This document shows, piece after piece, positions 8,357-18,706 of a stretch of DNA of 64,000 nt. The stretch is from contig WQZP01000013.1 in the NCBI GenBank assembly GCA_009780675.1, positions 1-64,000 on the forward strand, given 5' to 3'. Below the pieces are notes generated by a model, which worked only from the letters and a program-made list of their open reading frames with translations, made no database searches and was not told the origin of the DNA. Numbering within the stretch: the stretch's first letter is position 1; each line of letters begins with the position of its first letter. The position numbers were made by a program, and so were the translations under genes. This DNA is from Spirochaetaceae bacterium. Lineage in GTDB: Bacteria > Spirochaetota > Spirochaetia > CADAEX01.

Positions 8357-11300
8357 TTGTTAATGAAAGAAAAAACCGAAAAAGTTTACCATGTTGGAAT
8401 AGATATTGGATCAACTACTGTTAAAATAGTTTTAATTGATCCAACAACAAAGGAAATTATCTATTCTGATTATAGAAGGCATAATGCCGATATTCCTGGA
8501 ACTTTGATATCTATGTTGACCGCAACCATGATTTCATATCCTGATGCGTATTTTATAACTGCTGTATGCGGGAGCGGCGGTTTGTTTATTTCTCAAAAGC
8601 TCGGGGCTTTTTTTATACAGGAAGTGGTTGCCAACTCTCTTGTAATAAAGAATTACTATAAAGATGTAAGAGTTTCTATAGAGCTTGGCGGGCAAGATGC
8701 AAAAGTGGTTTTCTTTACATTGGATGAAGAAACAGATCAGCTTATTGCTTCTGATATGCGTATGAATGGAAGTTGCGCAGGGGGCACAGGAGCATTTATT
8801 GACCAGGTTGCAGAGCTTCTCTCTATCAGGATCGAAGAATTTGGAAAACTTGCTGATAAGGGCGTCAAGGTTTACGATATTTCAGGCAGATGCGGAGTTT
8901 TCGCAAAAACAGATATACAGCCCCTGTTGAACAATGGTGTTTCTAAGGAAGATATTGCCCTCTCCACTTTTCATGCAATAGCAAAACAGACAATAGGTGG
9001 TCTTGCCCAGGGTATGGAAATAACTCCAAAAGTAATTTTTGAAGGGGGCCCTCTTACTTTTAATAAACGGCTTATTGCTGTTTTTAAAGAACGGCTTGGT
9101 TTAAAAGATTGTGAAGTTATAGTGCCGGAAAAGCCGGAAATCCTTGTTGCTTATGGCGCAGCTCTTTCCATAGATATTATGTTTTCTTCTGAAATATATT
9201 CCCATGAAAATAAAGGGTTGAGAGCAATAGAGCTTATTAAAATAATCAAATCCCGTGCAGCAACAAAACATTTACCCAGTGAAGATGAACCAATGCCCCT
9301 GTTTTTTAATTCAGAAAAAGAAAAAGAAGATTTTTGCAAAAGGCATAAAAAAGAGCAGCCTCATGCTTATAATATCCCCGAAGGCTGCAAAGAACTTGAT
9401 GTTTATATTGGAATAGATGCAGGCTCTACAACTTCAAAGATTGTATTAATAGATAACGAAAGCCGTATGGTAGATAGTTTTTATTCCAGTAATCATGGAG
9501 ACCCGTTTAAAGTAGTTAAATATGCTCTCAAGAGATTGTATGAAAAATATAGAGATATGGGAATCAATCTTAATGTACTTGGTTTAGGCACAACAGGATA
9601 TGGGGAAATGCTTTTTTCCAAAGCATTTTTTGCAGATTACCATACTGTTGAAACTGTTGCGCATGCAGAAGCTGCCCAGTTCTTTGTTCCTGATGTAAGT
9701 TTTATTCTTGATATTGGCGGACAGGATATGAAGGCCATAAATTTAAGAAAAGGGATAGTGACAGGTATTGTTTTAAATGAAGCATGCTCAGCAGGTTGCG
9801 GCTCTTTTGTTGAAACTTACGCAAAATCGCTTGGTATTTCTGTAGATAAAATTGCAGACCTTGCTTTTCGTTCAAAACACCCTTCCTTGCTTGGATCAAG
9901 ATGTACTGTTTTTATGAACAGCTCAATTATTACTGAACAGAAAAATGGAAAGAGAACAGAAGATATTCTTGCAGGCATAAGCAGGTCTATTATAGAAAAT
10001 GTTTTTACAAAAGTTGTAAGAGTTTCCAATTTTAATGATCTTGGAGAAAAAATTGTTGTACAGGGCGGTACTTTTAAAAACGAAGCAGTGCTTCGCGCTT
10101 TTGAACAATATACAAACAGAGAAGTTATAAAAGCTCCATATCCCGGAGAAATGGGCGCTTTTGGAATAGCTCTTCTTGTAAAAAAACACATGGAAGAGAT
10201 TGGCGAACTGCAGGGCAACAGGGTGGCAAGCAAATTCCAAAGTTTTGAAGCGATTAACGAGCTGGATTATGATAAAAAACCTTCTGTTATATGTAATTTT
10301 TGCACAAACTATTGCAACAGAACAATAATATCTTTCAGTAACGGAAATAATCATATTACAGGAAATAGATGTGAGAGGGGAGAAATAATAGGCAGCGAAG
10401 ATCAGCAGGATATAAAACAGAAACTTAAAGATACAACAGAAAAGCTGGAATCTGTTCCGGATATGATGAAACTCCATAATCAGCTCCTTGTGGAAAATTA
10501 TCCTGTAAAAAAAGTTTATGACAGCAAAATTAAAATAGGTATCCCCAGAACACTTGAGTTTTGGTACAGCCTCCCTTTCTGGCAAACATTTTTTACAGCT
10601 TTGGGCTTTGAAGTTGTTCTCTCTTCGCCATCAAGTTACGATATTTTTGAAAGAGGGCTGCAATATGTTCCATCCGATACAGCATGCTTTCCGGCAAAAC
10701 TTGTTCACGGACATATAGAAGACCTTGTTGCAAAAGGGGTTGACAGAATATTCCTTCCAATGATGATAAGGATGCCCAAGGAGAATGACTCTGCAGACGG
10801 TAATCATACATGCGTAATGCTTCAGGGATATTCCATGGTTGTGGAGCAAAGTAATGATGTTACTTTAAGAACAGGTATTAAATTGGATATGCCTATTTTT
10901 CACTGGTTTAATGAAAAACTTAAAAGCAGACAGATTACCTCATGGCTTTCCAAAGAGTTTTCAATAAAAGGAAAAGTTATTTCTGATGCTATTAAGCAGG
11001 GCAATAACTCATTAGAAATTTTCAGGACAAAACTAAAAGAAGAAGGCGCGAAAATTATTGAAAGCATTAAAGGAAGCGATAAAATCGCAGTTGTTCTTGC
11101 CGGAAGGCCTTACCATGCAGACCTGCTTATAAACCATGATCTTTCAACTTATTTTACATCTCAGGATATTCCTGTGCTTACTATTGACTCCCTCCCTGAT
11201 CTTGAAAAACAGAATCTTTCAGATGTAAGAATGGAGACAACGATAAATTTTCACTCAAGAATGATTGGAGCTGCAATAGCTGTCTCAAAGCATCCGAACT

Positions 11301-12790
11301 TAGAGATAGTTCAAATCGTAAGTTTTGGTTGTGGTCATGATGCGATCATCTCTGATGAAATGTTAAGAGAGCTTAAGGAGCGATGCGATAAAGAGCTGCT
11401 TATTCTTAAACTTGATGAAGGAGAATCTGTAGGGCCTCTTAATATCAGAATAAAATCATTTATAGAAACAATAAAATCAAGGCGGAAAAAAGGAGACGCA
11501 GTCTGCGAATATGCTTCTGCGACAAAGCGTCCTAAAAAAATTTTATATACCAAAAAAGACAGAAAAGAAAAAATCATCCTTGTTCCGAATCTTTCTCCGG
11601 CATTCTCATATATTATTAGCCGTATAATGTGTAACGATGGCATAAGAATGGAAGCTCTTCCTGTGGCGGACAAAAGAGCAATAGAACTTGGAAAAAAATA
11701 TGTACATAATGATATATGTTATCCTGCCCAGATAAATATTGGAGAAGCGCTTGCTTATCTTGAAAATACAGATAAGGATAAATCAATGTTTGCAATTGGG
11801 CTTGCAAAAAATTGTGAATCATGCAGGGCAGGTCAGTATGCAACGCTTGGAAGAAAAGCTCTTGATGAAGCAGGCTATCCAAATATGCCCATTATTACAA
11901 CAGGGATAGATACAAAAGGGATACACCCTGGATTTAAATTTACAATCATGCACCAGCTTAAAATGCTTTGGGGACTTACAATTATTGATACTTTTGAAAT
12001 GATGTTGCGACGTATAAGACCATACGAAAAAATGAAAGGGCTTACTGATAATACTTTTAACCACTACGTAAAAGTATTGAGCGAAAATATTTCAAAAAGA
12101 AAAGATACTTTGCTGAAAATTCTTGTTGATGCGATTAACGCTTTTAATGATATAGAAACAACAGATGAAAAAAGAAAGCCAAGGGTAGGGATTGTTGGTG
12201 AAATATTGTTAAACTATCATCCTGCATCAAACTGCTACATTGAATCGTATCTTGAAATGAATGGAATGGAAATTGTGCAGCCAGCAATGCATGATTTTTT
12301 CAGAAAAGAGGAAGTAGTAAACAAAGAACTTGGAAGGAGAAAGCTGGCCCCATTTGCGTTTATAAAATATTTTATTCATGATATAACAGGAAAAGCTTAT
12401 GACTATGTTCATGGAAAAGTGTGGGGAATTGTTGATAAGTATTTTAGGTTTGCAGAGCACAGAGGTAATATCCATAATATTGTAGAAAAGATAAGGCCTT
12501 TTGTTGATATATCATACTCAGGAGCAGAGGGGTGGAAATTGCCAGGCGAGATACTGGAAATGTATGAAGCTGGAGTAAAATCTTTTGTAATTATTCAGCC
12601 TTTTGGTTGTATTCCAAATCATATTGTTGGAAGGGGGATGATAAAAATGCTTAAAAAACAATGCCCTAATTCACAAATTATTGCTCTAGATTATGATCCT
12701 GATACAAGTATTGGTAATGTTGAGAATAGGCTTCAAATGCTTATAATCAATGCAAGAGAATTGGAGGGCAGAGATAAAACTGCATCTTAG
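8357..12790 (+). CDS. Giant CoA-enzyme activase-like protein (tandem BcrA/BadF ATPase + DUF2229)
   Basis: Protein of 1477 residues. Two activase (ASKHA ATPase) modules stand in tandem: 11-275, with GIDIGSTTVK, LGGQDAK and Cys140/Cys179, and 349-610, with GIDAGSTTSK, IGGQDMK and Cys477/Cys516. In 2-hydroxyacyl-CoA dehydratase activators such cysteines bind a [4Fe-4S] cluster between subunits; two modules in one chain would supply a complete pair. Next comes a Cys cluster at 646, 649, 653 and 672, then about 800 residues of DUF2229/dehydratase-subunit-like sequence. Such giant proteins are known in anaerobes, but their substrate is not established. The start is TTG 8357 or ATG 8363, with AGAGG upstream. 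It may do ATP-driven low-potential electron transfer. Confidence 0.88.
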   Translation: MLMKEKTEKVYHVGIDIGSTTVKIVLIDPTTKEIIYSDYRRHNADIPGTLISMLTATMISYPDAYFITAVCGSGGLFISQKLGAFFIQEVVANSLVIKNYYKDVRVSIELGGQDAKVVFFTLDEETDQLIASDMRMNGSCAGGTGAFIDQVAELLSIRIEEFGKLADKGVKVYDISGRCGVFAKTDIQPLLNNGVSKEDIALSTFHAIAKQTIGGLAQGMEITPKVIFEGGPLTFNKRLIAVFKERLGLKDCEVIVPEKPEILVAYGAALSIDIMFSSEIYSHENKGLRAIELIKIIKSRAATKHLPSEDEPMPLFFNSEKEKEDFCKRHKKEQPHAYNIPEGCKELDVYIGIDAGSTTSKIVLIDNESRMVDSFYSSNHGDPFKVVKYALKRLYEKYRDMGINLNVLGLGTTGYGEMLFSKAFFADYHTVETVAHAEAAQFFVPDVSFILDIGGQDMKAINLRKGIVTGIVLNEACSAGCGSFVETYAKSLGISVDKIADLAFRSKHPSLLGSRCTVFMNSSIITEQKNGKRTEDILAGISRSIIENVFTKVVRVSNFNDLGEKIVVQGGTFKNEAVLRAFEQYTNREVIKAPYPGEMGAFGIALLVKKHMEEIGELQGNRVASKFQSFEAINELDYDKKPSVICNFCTNYCNRTIISFSNGNNHITGNRCERGEIIGSEDQQDIKQKLKDTTEKLESVPDMMKLHNQLLVENYPVKKVYDSKIKIGIPRTLEFWYSLPFWQTFFTALGFEVVLSSPSSYDIFERGLQYVPSDTACFPAKLVHGHIEDLVAKGVDRIFLPMMIRMPKENDSADGNHTCVMLQGYSMVVEQSNDVTLRTGIKLDMPIFHWFNEKLKSRQITSWLSKEFSIKGKVISDAIKQGNNSLEIFRTKLKEEGAKIIESIKGSDKIAVVLAGRPYHADLLINHDLSTYFTSQDIPVLTIDSLPDLEKQNLSDVRMETTINFHSRMIGAAIAVSKHPNLEIVQIVSFGCGHDAIISDEMLRELKERCDKELLILKLDEGESVGPLNIRIKSFIETIKSRRKKGDAVCEYASATKRPKKILYTKKDRKEKIILVPNLSPAFSYIISRIMCNDGIRMEALPVADKRAIELGKKYVHNDICYPAQINIGEALAYLENTDKDKSMFAIGLAKNCESCRAGQYATLGRKALDEAGYPNMPIITTGIDTKGIHPGFKFTIMHQLKMLWGLTIIDTFEMMLRRIRPYEKMKGLTDNTFNHYVKVLSENISKRKDTLLKILVDAINAFNDIETTDEKRKPRVGIVGEILLNYHPASNCYIESYLEMNGMEIVQPAMHDFFRKEEVVNKELGRRKLAPFAFIKYFIHDITGKAYDYVHGKVWGIVDKYFRFAEHRGNIHNIVEKIRPFVDISYSGAEGWKLPGEILEMYEAGVKSFVIIQPFGCIPNHIVGRGMIKMLKKQCPNSQIIALDYDPDTSIGNVENRLQMLIINARELEGRDKTAS

Positions 12791-12839
12791 ATTTGCAATA
12801 TCGGTTGACGGTGTCAATTATTTTTGGTAGGGTGCTTTT

Positions 12840-13943
12840 ATGAGAATTGCTCATATTCATAGTGGCGTAAGAGGAATAGCTTCATACGCGCTTAATTTGT
12901 ATAAATATTTTGAAAAAACCGGGGACAATACTCTAGTTGTCAGCGAAGCTAAGTGGACAAAACAGAAAATACCTGTTTATGAGCCAAAGTCTTTTTTGCT
13001 CGGTGGAATATTGCCCTGGGCAAGAAGTATAAAAGAAGTTGAGCAAAATCTTTTGGAATTTAAGCCAGATATTCTCCATCACCATCACCCTTCAGGCAGG
13101 CTTGATTTTAATATTAAAAGATTCAGAACAGCTCTTGGGACCCCATTAATTTGCACATTTCACATGGCTGTAGGTTCAAGAAAATATACAATAGATAAAG
13201 TTATGAACACTTTTTTCCGGCTAACCAGAAGCAACTTTACAGATGCAGTATGTTATGTTGCTATAAGTAAATTTGTAAGGGAACAGCTTATAAGGATAGG
13301 CGGAGTTCCGAAAGAAAGAATCGTGCTTCTTTATGCAGGAGTAGATCCGGATAGTTTTAAACCTGTTCAATATGAACCGCATGATACACTTGAAATTTTA
13401 TTTGTAGGGCAGATAACGCCTGAAAAAGGGATTGACAGGCTTATTCGCATTGTGCAGAGATTGTCCGAAGAGAGAAAGGTAAGATTAAGTATTATAGGTA
13501 ACGGGACCTTGAAGCCAATTTTAATGAAAAAGACAAGAAACAGTTCTATAATAAACTGGGTAGGGTTTCTGAACAGTCCGGCAAAAGTTGGGGAATTTTA
13601 TGCAAAGTCTGATGTTACAGTACTTCCTGTAAGATGGGATGAAGCTTTTTCATATATCCCTGTAGAATCGCTTTCAAGCGGAACACCTGTAATTGCTTCA
13701 CGCCTTGGCGGCAATCCGGAAATTATCCAGGAAGGGAAAACAGGACACCTCTTTACTGCCAGAAAATATGATGAACTTTATGATATACTTAAAAATGCCG
13801 AAATACCAAAACTTTGGGAAATGGGAGCTGTGGGGCGTGAGTATATTCTTGAAAAACATACACTTGAAACATTTGGAGCCAAGTATAAATCGCTCTATAA
13901 AAATGTGATTACAAATCCTGAAAATCTTAATCAGATTGATTAA
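12840..13943 (+). CDS. GT4 family glycosyltransferase
   Basis: Retaining GT-B glycosyltransferase of 367 residues. The N-terminal Rossmann part begins MRIAHIHSGVRGIASYALNL with the Gly-rich acceptor loop, and HHHHPSG follows near residue 80. The C-terminal donor-binding half has LFVGQITPEKGIDRLI and the family motif PVESLSSGTPVIASRLGGNP. AGGG precedes the ATG. The sugar and acceptor cannot be told. It ends four bases past the stop of a Wzi-like gene on the opposite strand, and that cluster includes glf, so a role in building a surface galactofuranose-containing glycan is plausible but inferred. Confidence 0.9.
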   Translation: MRIAHIHSGVRGIASYALNLYKYFEKTGDNTLVVSEAKWTKQKIPVYEPKSFLLGGILPWARSIKEVEQNLLEFKPDILHHHHPSGRLDFNIKRFRTALGTPLICTFHMAVGSRKYTIDKVMNTFFRLTRSNFTDAVCYVAISKFVREQLIRIGGVPKERIVLLYAGVDPDSFKPVQYEPHDTLEILFVGQITPEKGIDRLIRIVQRLSEERKVRLSIIGNGTLKPILMKKTRNSSIINWVGFLNSPAKVGEFYAKSDVTVLPVRWDEAFSYIPVESLSSGTPVIASRLGGNPEIIQEGKTGHLFTARKYDELYDILKNAEIPKLWEMGAVGREYILEKHTLETFGAKYKSLYKNVITNPENLNQID

Positions 13944-15652
13944 AACTTAAATCCAACAGATAGCGCAAATTCCAAATCATTCATAGTGTGGCCTTGAATA
14001 TTTCCATAGTTATTAATATGGATATAATAAATATTTGAAGCCAGAGATATACTATCTGTAAGGTGAAGCTTGCCATAAAGACCCAAAACCATATTTCTCT
14101 CAACAGTGCCGGTAGGAGTGCGAAGCCTATTGGCATTTCTTCCGAAGTAAGGGCTTTTTACACCATCATTATTTATATCGTTATTTATACCTTCCCAATA
14201 TGTTCCCGGCCTATCCAGCGAATCATTCATTTCTCCCAAGAGCCTGTATTTTATATTTATGCCAACCAAATATTTATCTGGTTTTTCAAACTGCGCAGCA
14301 GCATATAGTATTACAGCATCTGGTCCATATCTATAACCTATTGGTTTGTTTATATGTTCGTGAGCATCGCTATGGTATGACCAAATTCTTCTTCTGTTTG
14401 TAATTCTTCCGTTTGGGTGCCATCTGTTGTAAAGAAAGGGGTCTGTAAATGCAGCTTCAAGATTAAATGATAAAAACCCGTCGAAAGCTGGTTTTATATA
14501 AGTAATTCCTCCAAGATATCCTAAGGCTCTTGGTCTGCCGCCTTCACCAACAAGCTGAACTTCATCTGCAGCAAACTGGAGATAAATGTTAAGCCCGCTA
14601 AAAGGGGTATAATCTGCTTCAATCGAAATAATAGAATTGGAGTATTGGGGTGTAAAGTGGCTATGTAAAATAAAAACAGGCATTAATTCAGTAATATTTA
14701 AATATTTATCCCCAAATAAAATTGCTTCGGTTATGGCAAGTGAAAAATTATCCTGCACTCTAAATTCGAGTCTATTTGCTAAAAAAGCTTTAAACAGTTC
14801 GTTGAAAGGGTCATAACCGCCAAAGCCGCGAGGATTATTTTCTTTGAAACGTATTTCGTCATCTGTAAGCCAGGGGTCAAGCCCCATATAAACTGTAGTG
14901 AATTTAAATCTGCTCCAGTAGGTAGTAAATCTTATTATGTTAAAAAAGTCTGGGTAATCAGAGATTATCATGTTGCTTACAATTCCCGGTCCCCAGCTTA
15001 CCTTGTCTCTTCCGAACTGGAAATTCCAGTGTTCGCCCCCAATAGACAAAAATGACCTGAATGGGAAATGCCAGTCAAATCCAAAAGGGTTTCCTACATT
15101 CGTATAGTTATTGGCTAAATCTGCAATAGCATGTTCCTGTCTTAACTCGATTTCCAAATTCATAAATAAACTTGTAAAAAACCACCCTTCAAATGGAACA
15201 AGAAGAAGAGGTTGTCTTTCCTCGTATCCATGTTCCCGCTTTTTTCTGTCATTATTTGCCTGAAAATAACCTTCTATATTGATTTCCGGAGAAATTTTAT
15301 AAGCTGCTTTTCTTGCCCCTGTTCTTTCATTCCCGAACTCAATCTCTCTTTTGATTATTGTTAACGAGTCCGCAGGCACAGAATCAAACAAACTTTGAGG
15401 AAGAGCTTCCATAATTTTTTTTGCTTCATCCGCAGACCATGGCCTTGCTAAAGATGGCCGGCTTTTTCCTGCAAGGATATAAAGTCTGTCCATTTCCCTG
15501 TAAATAGGAGATGAGAGAGGTATTATTCTCTGATAATTTCTTTTTGCGCTATTTTCAGTATCTTGAGAATTTGTTTGCGCTATTGCTAAAGGCGCACTAA
15601 CAAGACCAACAGTAAATAATATTGCAAAAAATATAAGGAATATCTTTTTCAT
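13940..15652 (-). CDS. Wzi-like outer-membrane protein (second of a pair)
   Basis: Predicted outer-membrane beta-barrel of about 570 residues. The start is placed at the ATG at 15652, where a normal signal peptide begins (MKKIFLIFFAILFTVGLVSA, cleavage near AIAQ); longer versions run into the upstream gene. The body alternates aromatic and polar residues and contains the capsule-assembly Wzi hallmark FQFGRDKVSWGPG followed by ISDYPDFFN. The last residue is Phe, as usual for BAM-assembled barrels. It begins 5 nt after its paralogue, which follows glf, so all three form one operon. The role is likely binding or display of a surface polysaccharide. Family assignment is by pattern only. Confidence 0.78.
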   Translation of the reverse strand: MKKIFLIFFAILFTVGLVSAPLAIAQTNSQDTENSAKRNYQRIIPLSSPIYREMDRLYILAGKSRPSLARPWSADEAKKIMEALPQSLFDSVPADSLTIIKREIEFGNERTGARKAAYKISPEINIEGYFQANNDRKKREHGYEERQPLLLVPFEGWFFTSLFMNLEIELRQEHAIADLANNYTNVGNPFGFDWHFPFRSFLSIGGEHWNFQFGRDKVSWGPGIVSNMIISDYPDFFNIIRFTTYWSRFKFTTVYMGLDPWLTDDEIRFKENNPRGFGGYDPFNELFKAFLANRLEFRVQDNFSLAITEAILFGDKYLNITELMPVFILHSHFTPQYSNSIISIEADYTPFSGLNIYLQFAADEVQLVGEGGRPRALGYLGGITYIKPAFDGFLSFNLEAAFTDPFLYNRWHPNGRITNRRRIWSYHSDAHEHINKPIGYRYGPDAVILYAAAQFEKPDKYLVGINIKYRLLGEMNDSLDRPGTYWEGINNDINNDGVKSPYFGRNANRLRTPTGTVERNMVLGLYGKLHLTDSISLASNIYYIHINNYGNIQGHTMNDLEFALSVGFKF

Positions 15653-15657
15653 GTTTT

Positions 15658-17382
15658 TTAATATGCCTGCCACCTGGCTGAAAGTGTAAGAAAACATTGC
15701 CAGCCTCTCCCTCCGGGAAGATTGCCCCAGTCATTTGCTATGTTGCGGTTATATGCAGCGGATAACGAAGCATTGAGCTTTACGCCATAGTGCGGAATTC
15801 GGTATTCGGCATATATCGTAAGGTCAATATCTGTTACTCTATAAATTCCTGCTATCCCGCGGTCAAGAAATCTGTAATTTCCTGTCCATGGGTCATAGAG
15901 GTGATGCATATGCCAATATCCGCCTTCGTCATCCCTTGCGTTGTATTTTATACTTCCAAAGGCGTGTTGTGTAAACCAGAAAGAAAGTCCATAAGTTAGT
16001 TCAAGAGAGTGGTCATATCTGAAATCAAAATAGATCATATAAGAGTTTGGCGCAAGAACATGGCCAAGATTCCTGTTGTCATTTGTATAGTTTCTTCTTA
16101 CGCCATTAAGAAGCCTGTGTGTGTACATCCACTGGTTTATATATGTAGCTTCCGCAGTTATTGTAAGTCCTGGAATAAGATCATGGTGCCGTACTCCGAG
16201 TGTTGTTATCAACTGATTATGGAAATATGAAGGATTAAAGAGTTGGCTAAAATTCCAGTCATCAAAATAAAACGAAAGATATATTACTGCTGGTGGAAGG
16301 CGGAATATAAAATCAACGCCGCCCAACTTGTTATCGTAATCTCCTGTTGCAACTCCGCTTATGTAATAAAGTGAAAAAGGATTTAAGTACGCAAGCTCGA
16401 ATCTTGGCGCATAGATTACTGCTTCGTAAATGGAAAACATTAGCCAATCTGTTATCTGAAATTCAAATTTATGCATTGTTATAATTTTTCGCCCATCATC
16501 TTCGCTTCCTATACCTTGCTCTCTATCTCTTAGGAATCCAGTCATCCATACAAAATTCATCCGTTTCCCAAAGGGGATATCAAGTAAAAAATATTCATAA
16601 GGCTTTGCAGTGTTTGAAAGAAGGCTATTTGAAAACTGGCTTGGTCCCCACATAAAAGCATTTCTTCCAAATGAAATTGTTGCAAGATTAAGGTCGACTG
16701 TCATTTGATTAAGCTGGTTCATTCTTATTGAAAGGTCATTATGACCTGGTATGCGGTCTGCGTTGTGATTAAACCCTGACTCTCCTGTAGTAAGGCGGTA
16801 AGTATACATATTAAAATCAGGTTTGTGTGGAGTATGGAATTTCCTGTACGGAGGGGTTTCCCATGTTTCGAATATAAGATGCTGATCTGCCCTAAGTCCA
16901 AGATAAAAATTATTGGCAAGCGTAAGGTCTATAATCAAATCTGCTCCAAGTACTGTTGCTGTATCGGATGGAGTGTCAAGCGCCATATTAAAGGTGGCAT
17001 ACGGCGCTGCATTAATGGAAGCTGAGAAATTGTCATCTCTTACGTTGAATAACGAAAATCTATTTCCGGAAATCCTCTCTATATGGAATAAAAGCTCATC
17101 AATATCGCGTTGGGAAAATTTTTCCGGAGCAGCCTTGAATTCAAACAATGTTTCATTAAGCAGCGTATATACTTGTCTTTCTGTATAAGGCTTTGAGGTT
17201 GGCAAAAACAATATCCAGCCTCTTGCATACGCTCTGTCAAGAAAACGGTAAACAGGGTCTGCAAATGAAACGTGCTTAAGGGTTTGAGCATATACGTTTG
17301 TACTTTGCAAAGCAAATAAAATCATTGCTGCTAAAAGCATTATTTTTTTTGCTTTTATTAATATTTTTATCTTTGCAAGCAT
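15658..17382 (-). CDS. Wzi-like outer-membrane protein (first of a pair)
   Basis: Paralogue of the downstream protein, 574 residues. The N-terminus has a basic stretch and a hydrophobic signal (MLLAAMILFALQSTNVYAQ). The Wzi-type signature is present as ISFGRNAFMWGPSQFSNSLL, and the rest is rich in aromatic beta-strand patterns. The stop codon of glf overlaps the start of this gene by one base (TGATG), which implies translational coupling. Two unequal Wzi-like barrels behind a UDP-galactopyranose mutase suggest a surface layer or capsule made with galactofuranose. Which glycan is bound is unknown. Confidence 0.75.
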   Translation of the reverse strand: MLAKIKILIKAKKIMLLAAMILFALQSTNVYAQTLKHVSFADPVYRFLDRAYARGWILFLPTSKPYTERQVYTLLNETLFEFKAAPEKFSQRDIDELLFHIERISGNRFSLFNVRDDNFSASINAAPYATFNMALDTPSDTATVLGADLIIDLTLANNFYLGLRADQHLIFETWETPPYRKFHTPHKPDFNMYTYRLTTGESGFNHNADRIPGHNDLSIRMNQLNQMTVDLNLATISFGRNAFMWGPSQFSNSLLSNTAKPYEYFLLDIPFGKRMNFVWMTGFLRDREQGIGSEDDGRKIITMHKFEFQITDWLMFSIYEAVIYAPRFELAYLNPFSLYYISGVATGDYDNKLGGVDFIFRLPPAVIYLSFYFDDWNFSQLFNPSYFHNQLITTLGVRHHDLIPGLTITAEATYINQWMYTHRLLNGVRRNYTNDNRNLGHVLAPNSYMIYFDFRYDHSLELTYGLSFWFTQHAFGSIKYNARDDEGGYWHMHHLYDPWTGNYRFLDRGIAGIYRVTDIDLTIYAEYRIPHYGVKLNASLSAAYNRNIANDWGNLPGGRGWQCFLTLSARWQAY

Positions 17383-18521
17383 CAGTATACCCCTTTCAAA
17401 TAGTTTTCTGCTTTTTCTATTGCAACCAATATTGCCTGATCCATATTATAATATTTATATTCAGCAAGTCTTCCTGTAAAAATATGTTTCCCTTTTTTTT
17501 CAAGAGCTTTGACATCAGTTATATATTTTTCCCTTTTTTTTGTATTATTTTCTGTAATAACAACATAGTACGGAATTCCCTTTTCCTTGGGATATTCCAT
17601 GCAGATCACAGTTTTATTTGAGTCAAGACATTCGCCGGTCATGTGTTTGAATTCAGTGATTCTTGTAAAATCATAATCATTAGGATAATTTACAACAGCA
17701 ACACTTTGATAAAACTGCTGTTCAATAGTTTTAAATTCAATATGAAGCGATCTGTACTCAAGCTCTCCATATTCATAATTAAAAAATTTATCCAGTTCAC
17801 CTGTATAAACTGTAAGCCCTTTTTCTTCATCAAGAAGAGAAGACGCTAAGTACCCAAGTTTAAAATAATCTGCCCCAAACATTATCATTATGTTCTCATG
17901 GTCAAGCATATTGTCTACCATTTTTGTATACCCCGAAGAAGGAATACCCTGATACTGGTCTGAAAAATATCTTCCGTCCCTGTTTGTTCTTACAGGAATT
18001 CTTTTTGCTATTTCTGCGGAAAGCTCTTCTGGCTGCCTTGCCCACTGTTTTATTGTATAATTTTTAAAAAAGAGATTGTATAACCTTTCCCCAACCTGAG
18101 ACACAACAGCGTCCCTGAAATTCAGGGGAGGGTTTGCAAATGAAGATTTTTTCACCTCTTTTTCAAGAAAAGGGAGAACATCTTCTGTTGTTATTGATGT
18201 GTTGTAAACCATATTTATTGTATCAGCGTTAATTGGAAAAGGGATAAGAAGTCCTTCTGCGAAACTTAGTACTCTGTGCTGAAAAAAACGGAATTCTGTA
18301 AATCTGTTTACAAAATCCCATACCTTTTTATTATTTGTATGAAAAATATGAGGGCCGTGAGTATGAACAGTAATACCTTCTTTTGAAAGGTAATCATGGC
18401 AATTCCCCGCGCTATTTTTTTGTTTTTCGATTACAAGTACTTTTTTGCCAGCTTCTGCAAGGATTCTTGCACAAGTAGCTCCTGAAATTCCTGCGCCAAC
18501 CACAAGACAATTGAATTTCAT
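17382..18521 (-). CDS. glf: UDP-galactopyranose mutase
   Basis: Flavoenzyme of 379 residues converting UDP-galactopyranose to UDP-galactofuranose in the cytoplasm. The FAD-binding dinucleotide fold begins VVGAGISGATCARILAEAGK, and the family's HTHGPHIFHTNN follows near residue 55. RIPVRTNRDGRYFSDQYQGI matches the substrate-binding Arg/Tyr region, and the C-terminus has FTGRLAEYKYYNMDQ. An AGGAGG ribosome site precedes the ATG and a good promoter lies about 70 nt upstream. It is the first gene of an operon with two Wzi-like barrels. Confidence 0.96.
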   Translation of the reverse strand: MKFNCLVVGAGISGATCARILAEAGKKVLVIEKQKNSAGNCHDYLSKEGITVHTHGPHIFHTNNKKVWDFVNRFTEFRFFQHRVLSFAEGLLIPFPINADTINMVYNTSITTEDVLPFLEKEVKKSSFANPPLNFRDAVVSQVGERLYNLFFKNYTIKQWARQPEELSAEIAKRIPVRTNRDGRYFSDQYQGIPSSGYTKMVDNMLDHENIMIMFGADYFKLGYLASSLLDEEKGLTVYTGELDKFFNYEYGELEYRSLHIEFKTIEQQFYQSVAVVNYPNDYDFTRITEFKHMTGECLDSNKTVICMEYPKEKGIPYYVVITENNTKKREKYITDVKALEKKGKHIFTGRLAEYKYYNMDQAILVAIEKAENYLKGVY

Positions 18522-18590
18522 TTTAGCCTCCTCTGGACTCCACCAAGTGGAGATATTTGGATTTGTTACTGATTCTGTAAACCGAAATAG

Positions 18591-18619
18591 ATATTAACAT
18601 TAATTGAATTGTTTATCAA
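18591..18619 (-). promoter_or_regulatory. Promoter of glf operon
   Basis: On the - strand, TTGATA (18619-18614), a 17-nt spacer, then TAATAT (18596-18591). It points at glf and leaves a leader of about 60 nt. Identified by match to the sigma70 consensus only. Confidence 0.6.
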
Positions 18620-18706
18620 CGAAACAAAAATCGCACGAAAGCTTGTTTTTGCATAGCCAGGCGAGGAGAATAATAATAAAAGATTTAGTGCCTTTTATTA
18701 TTATAG

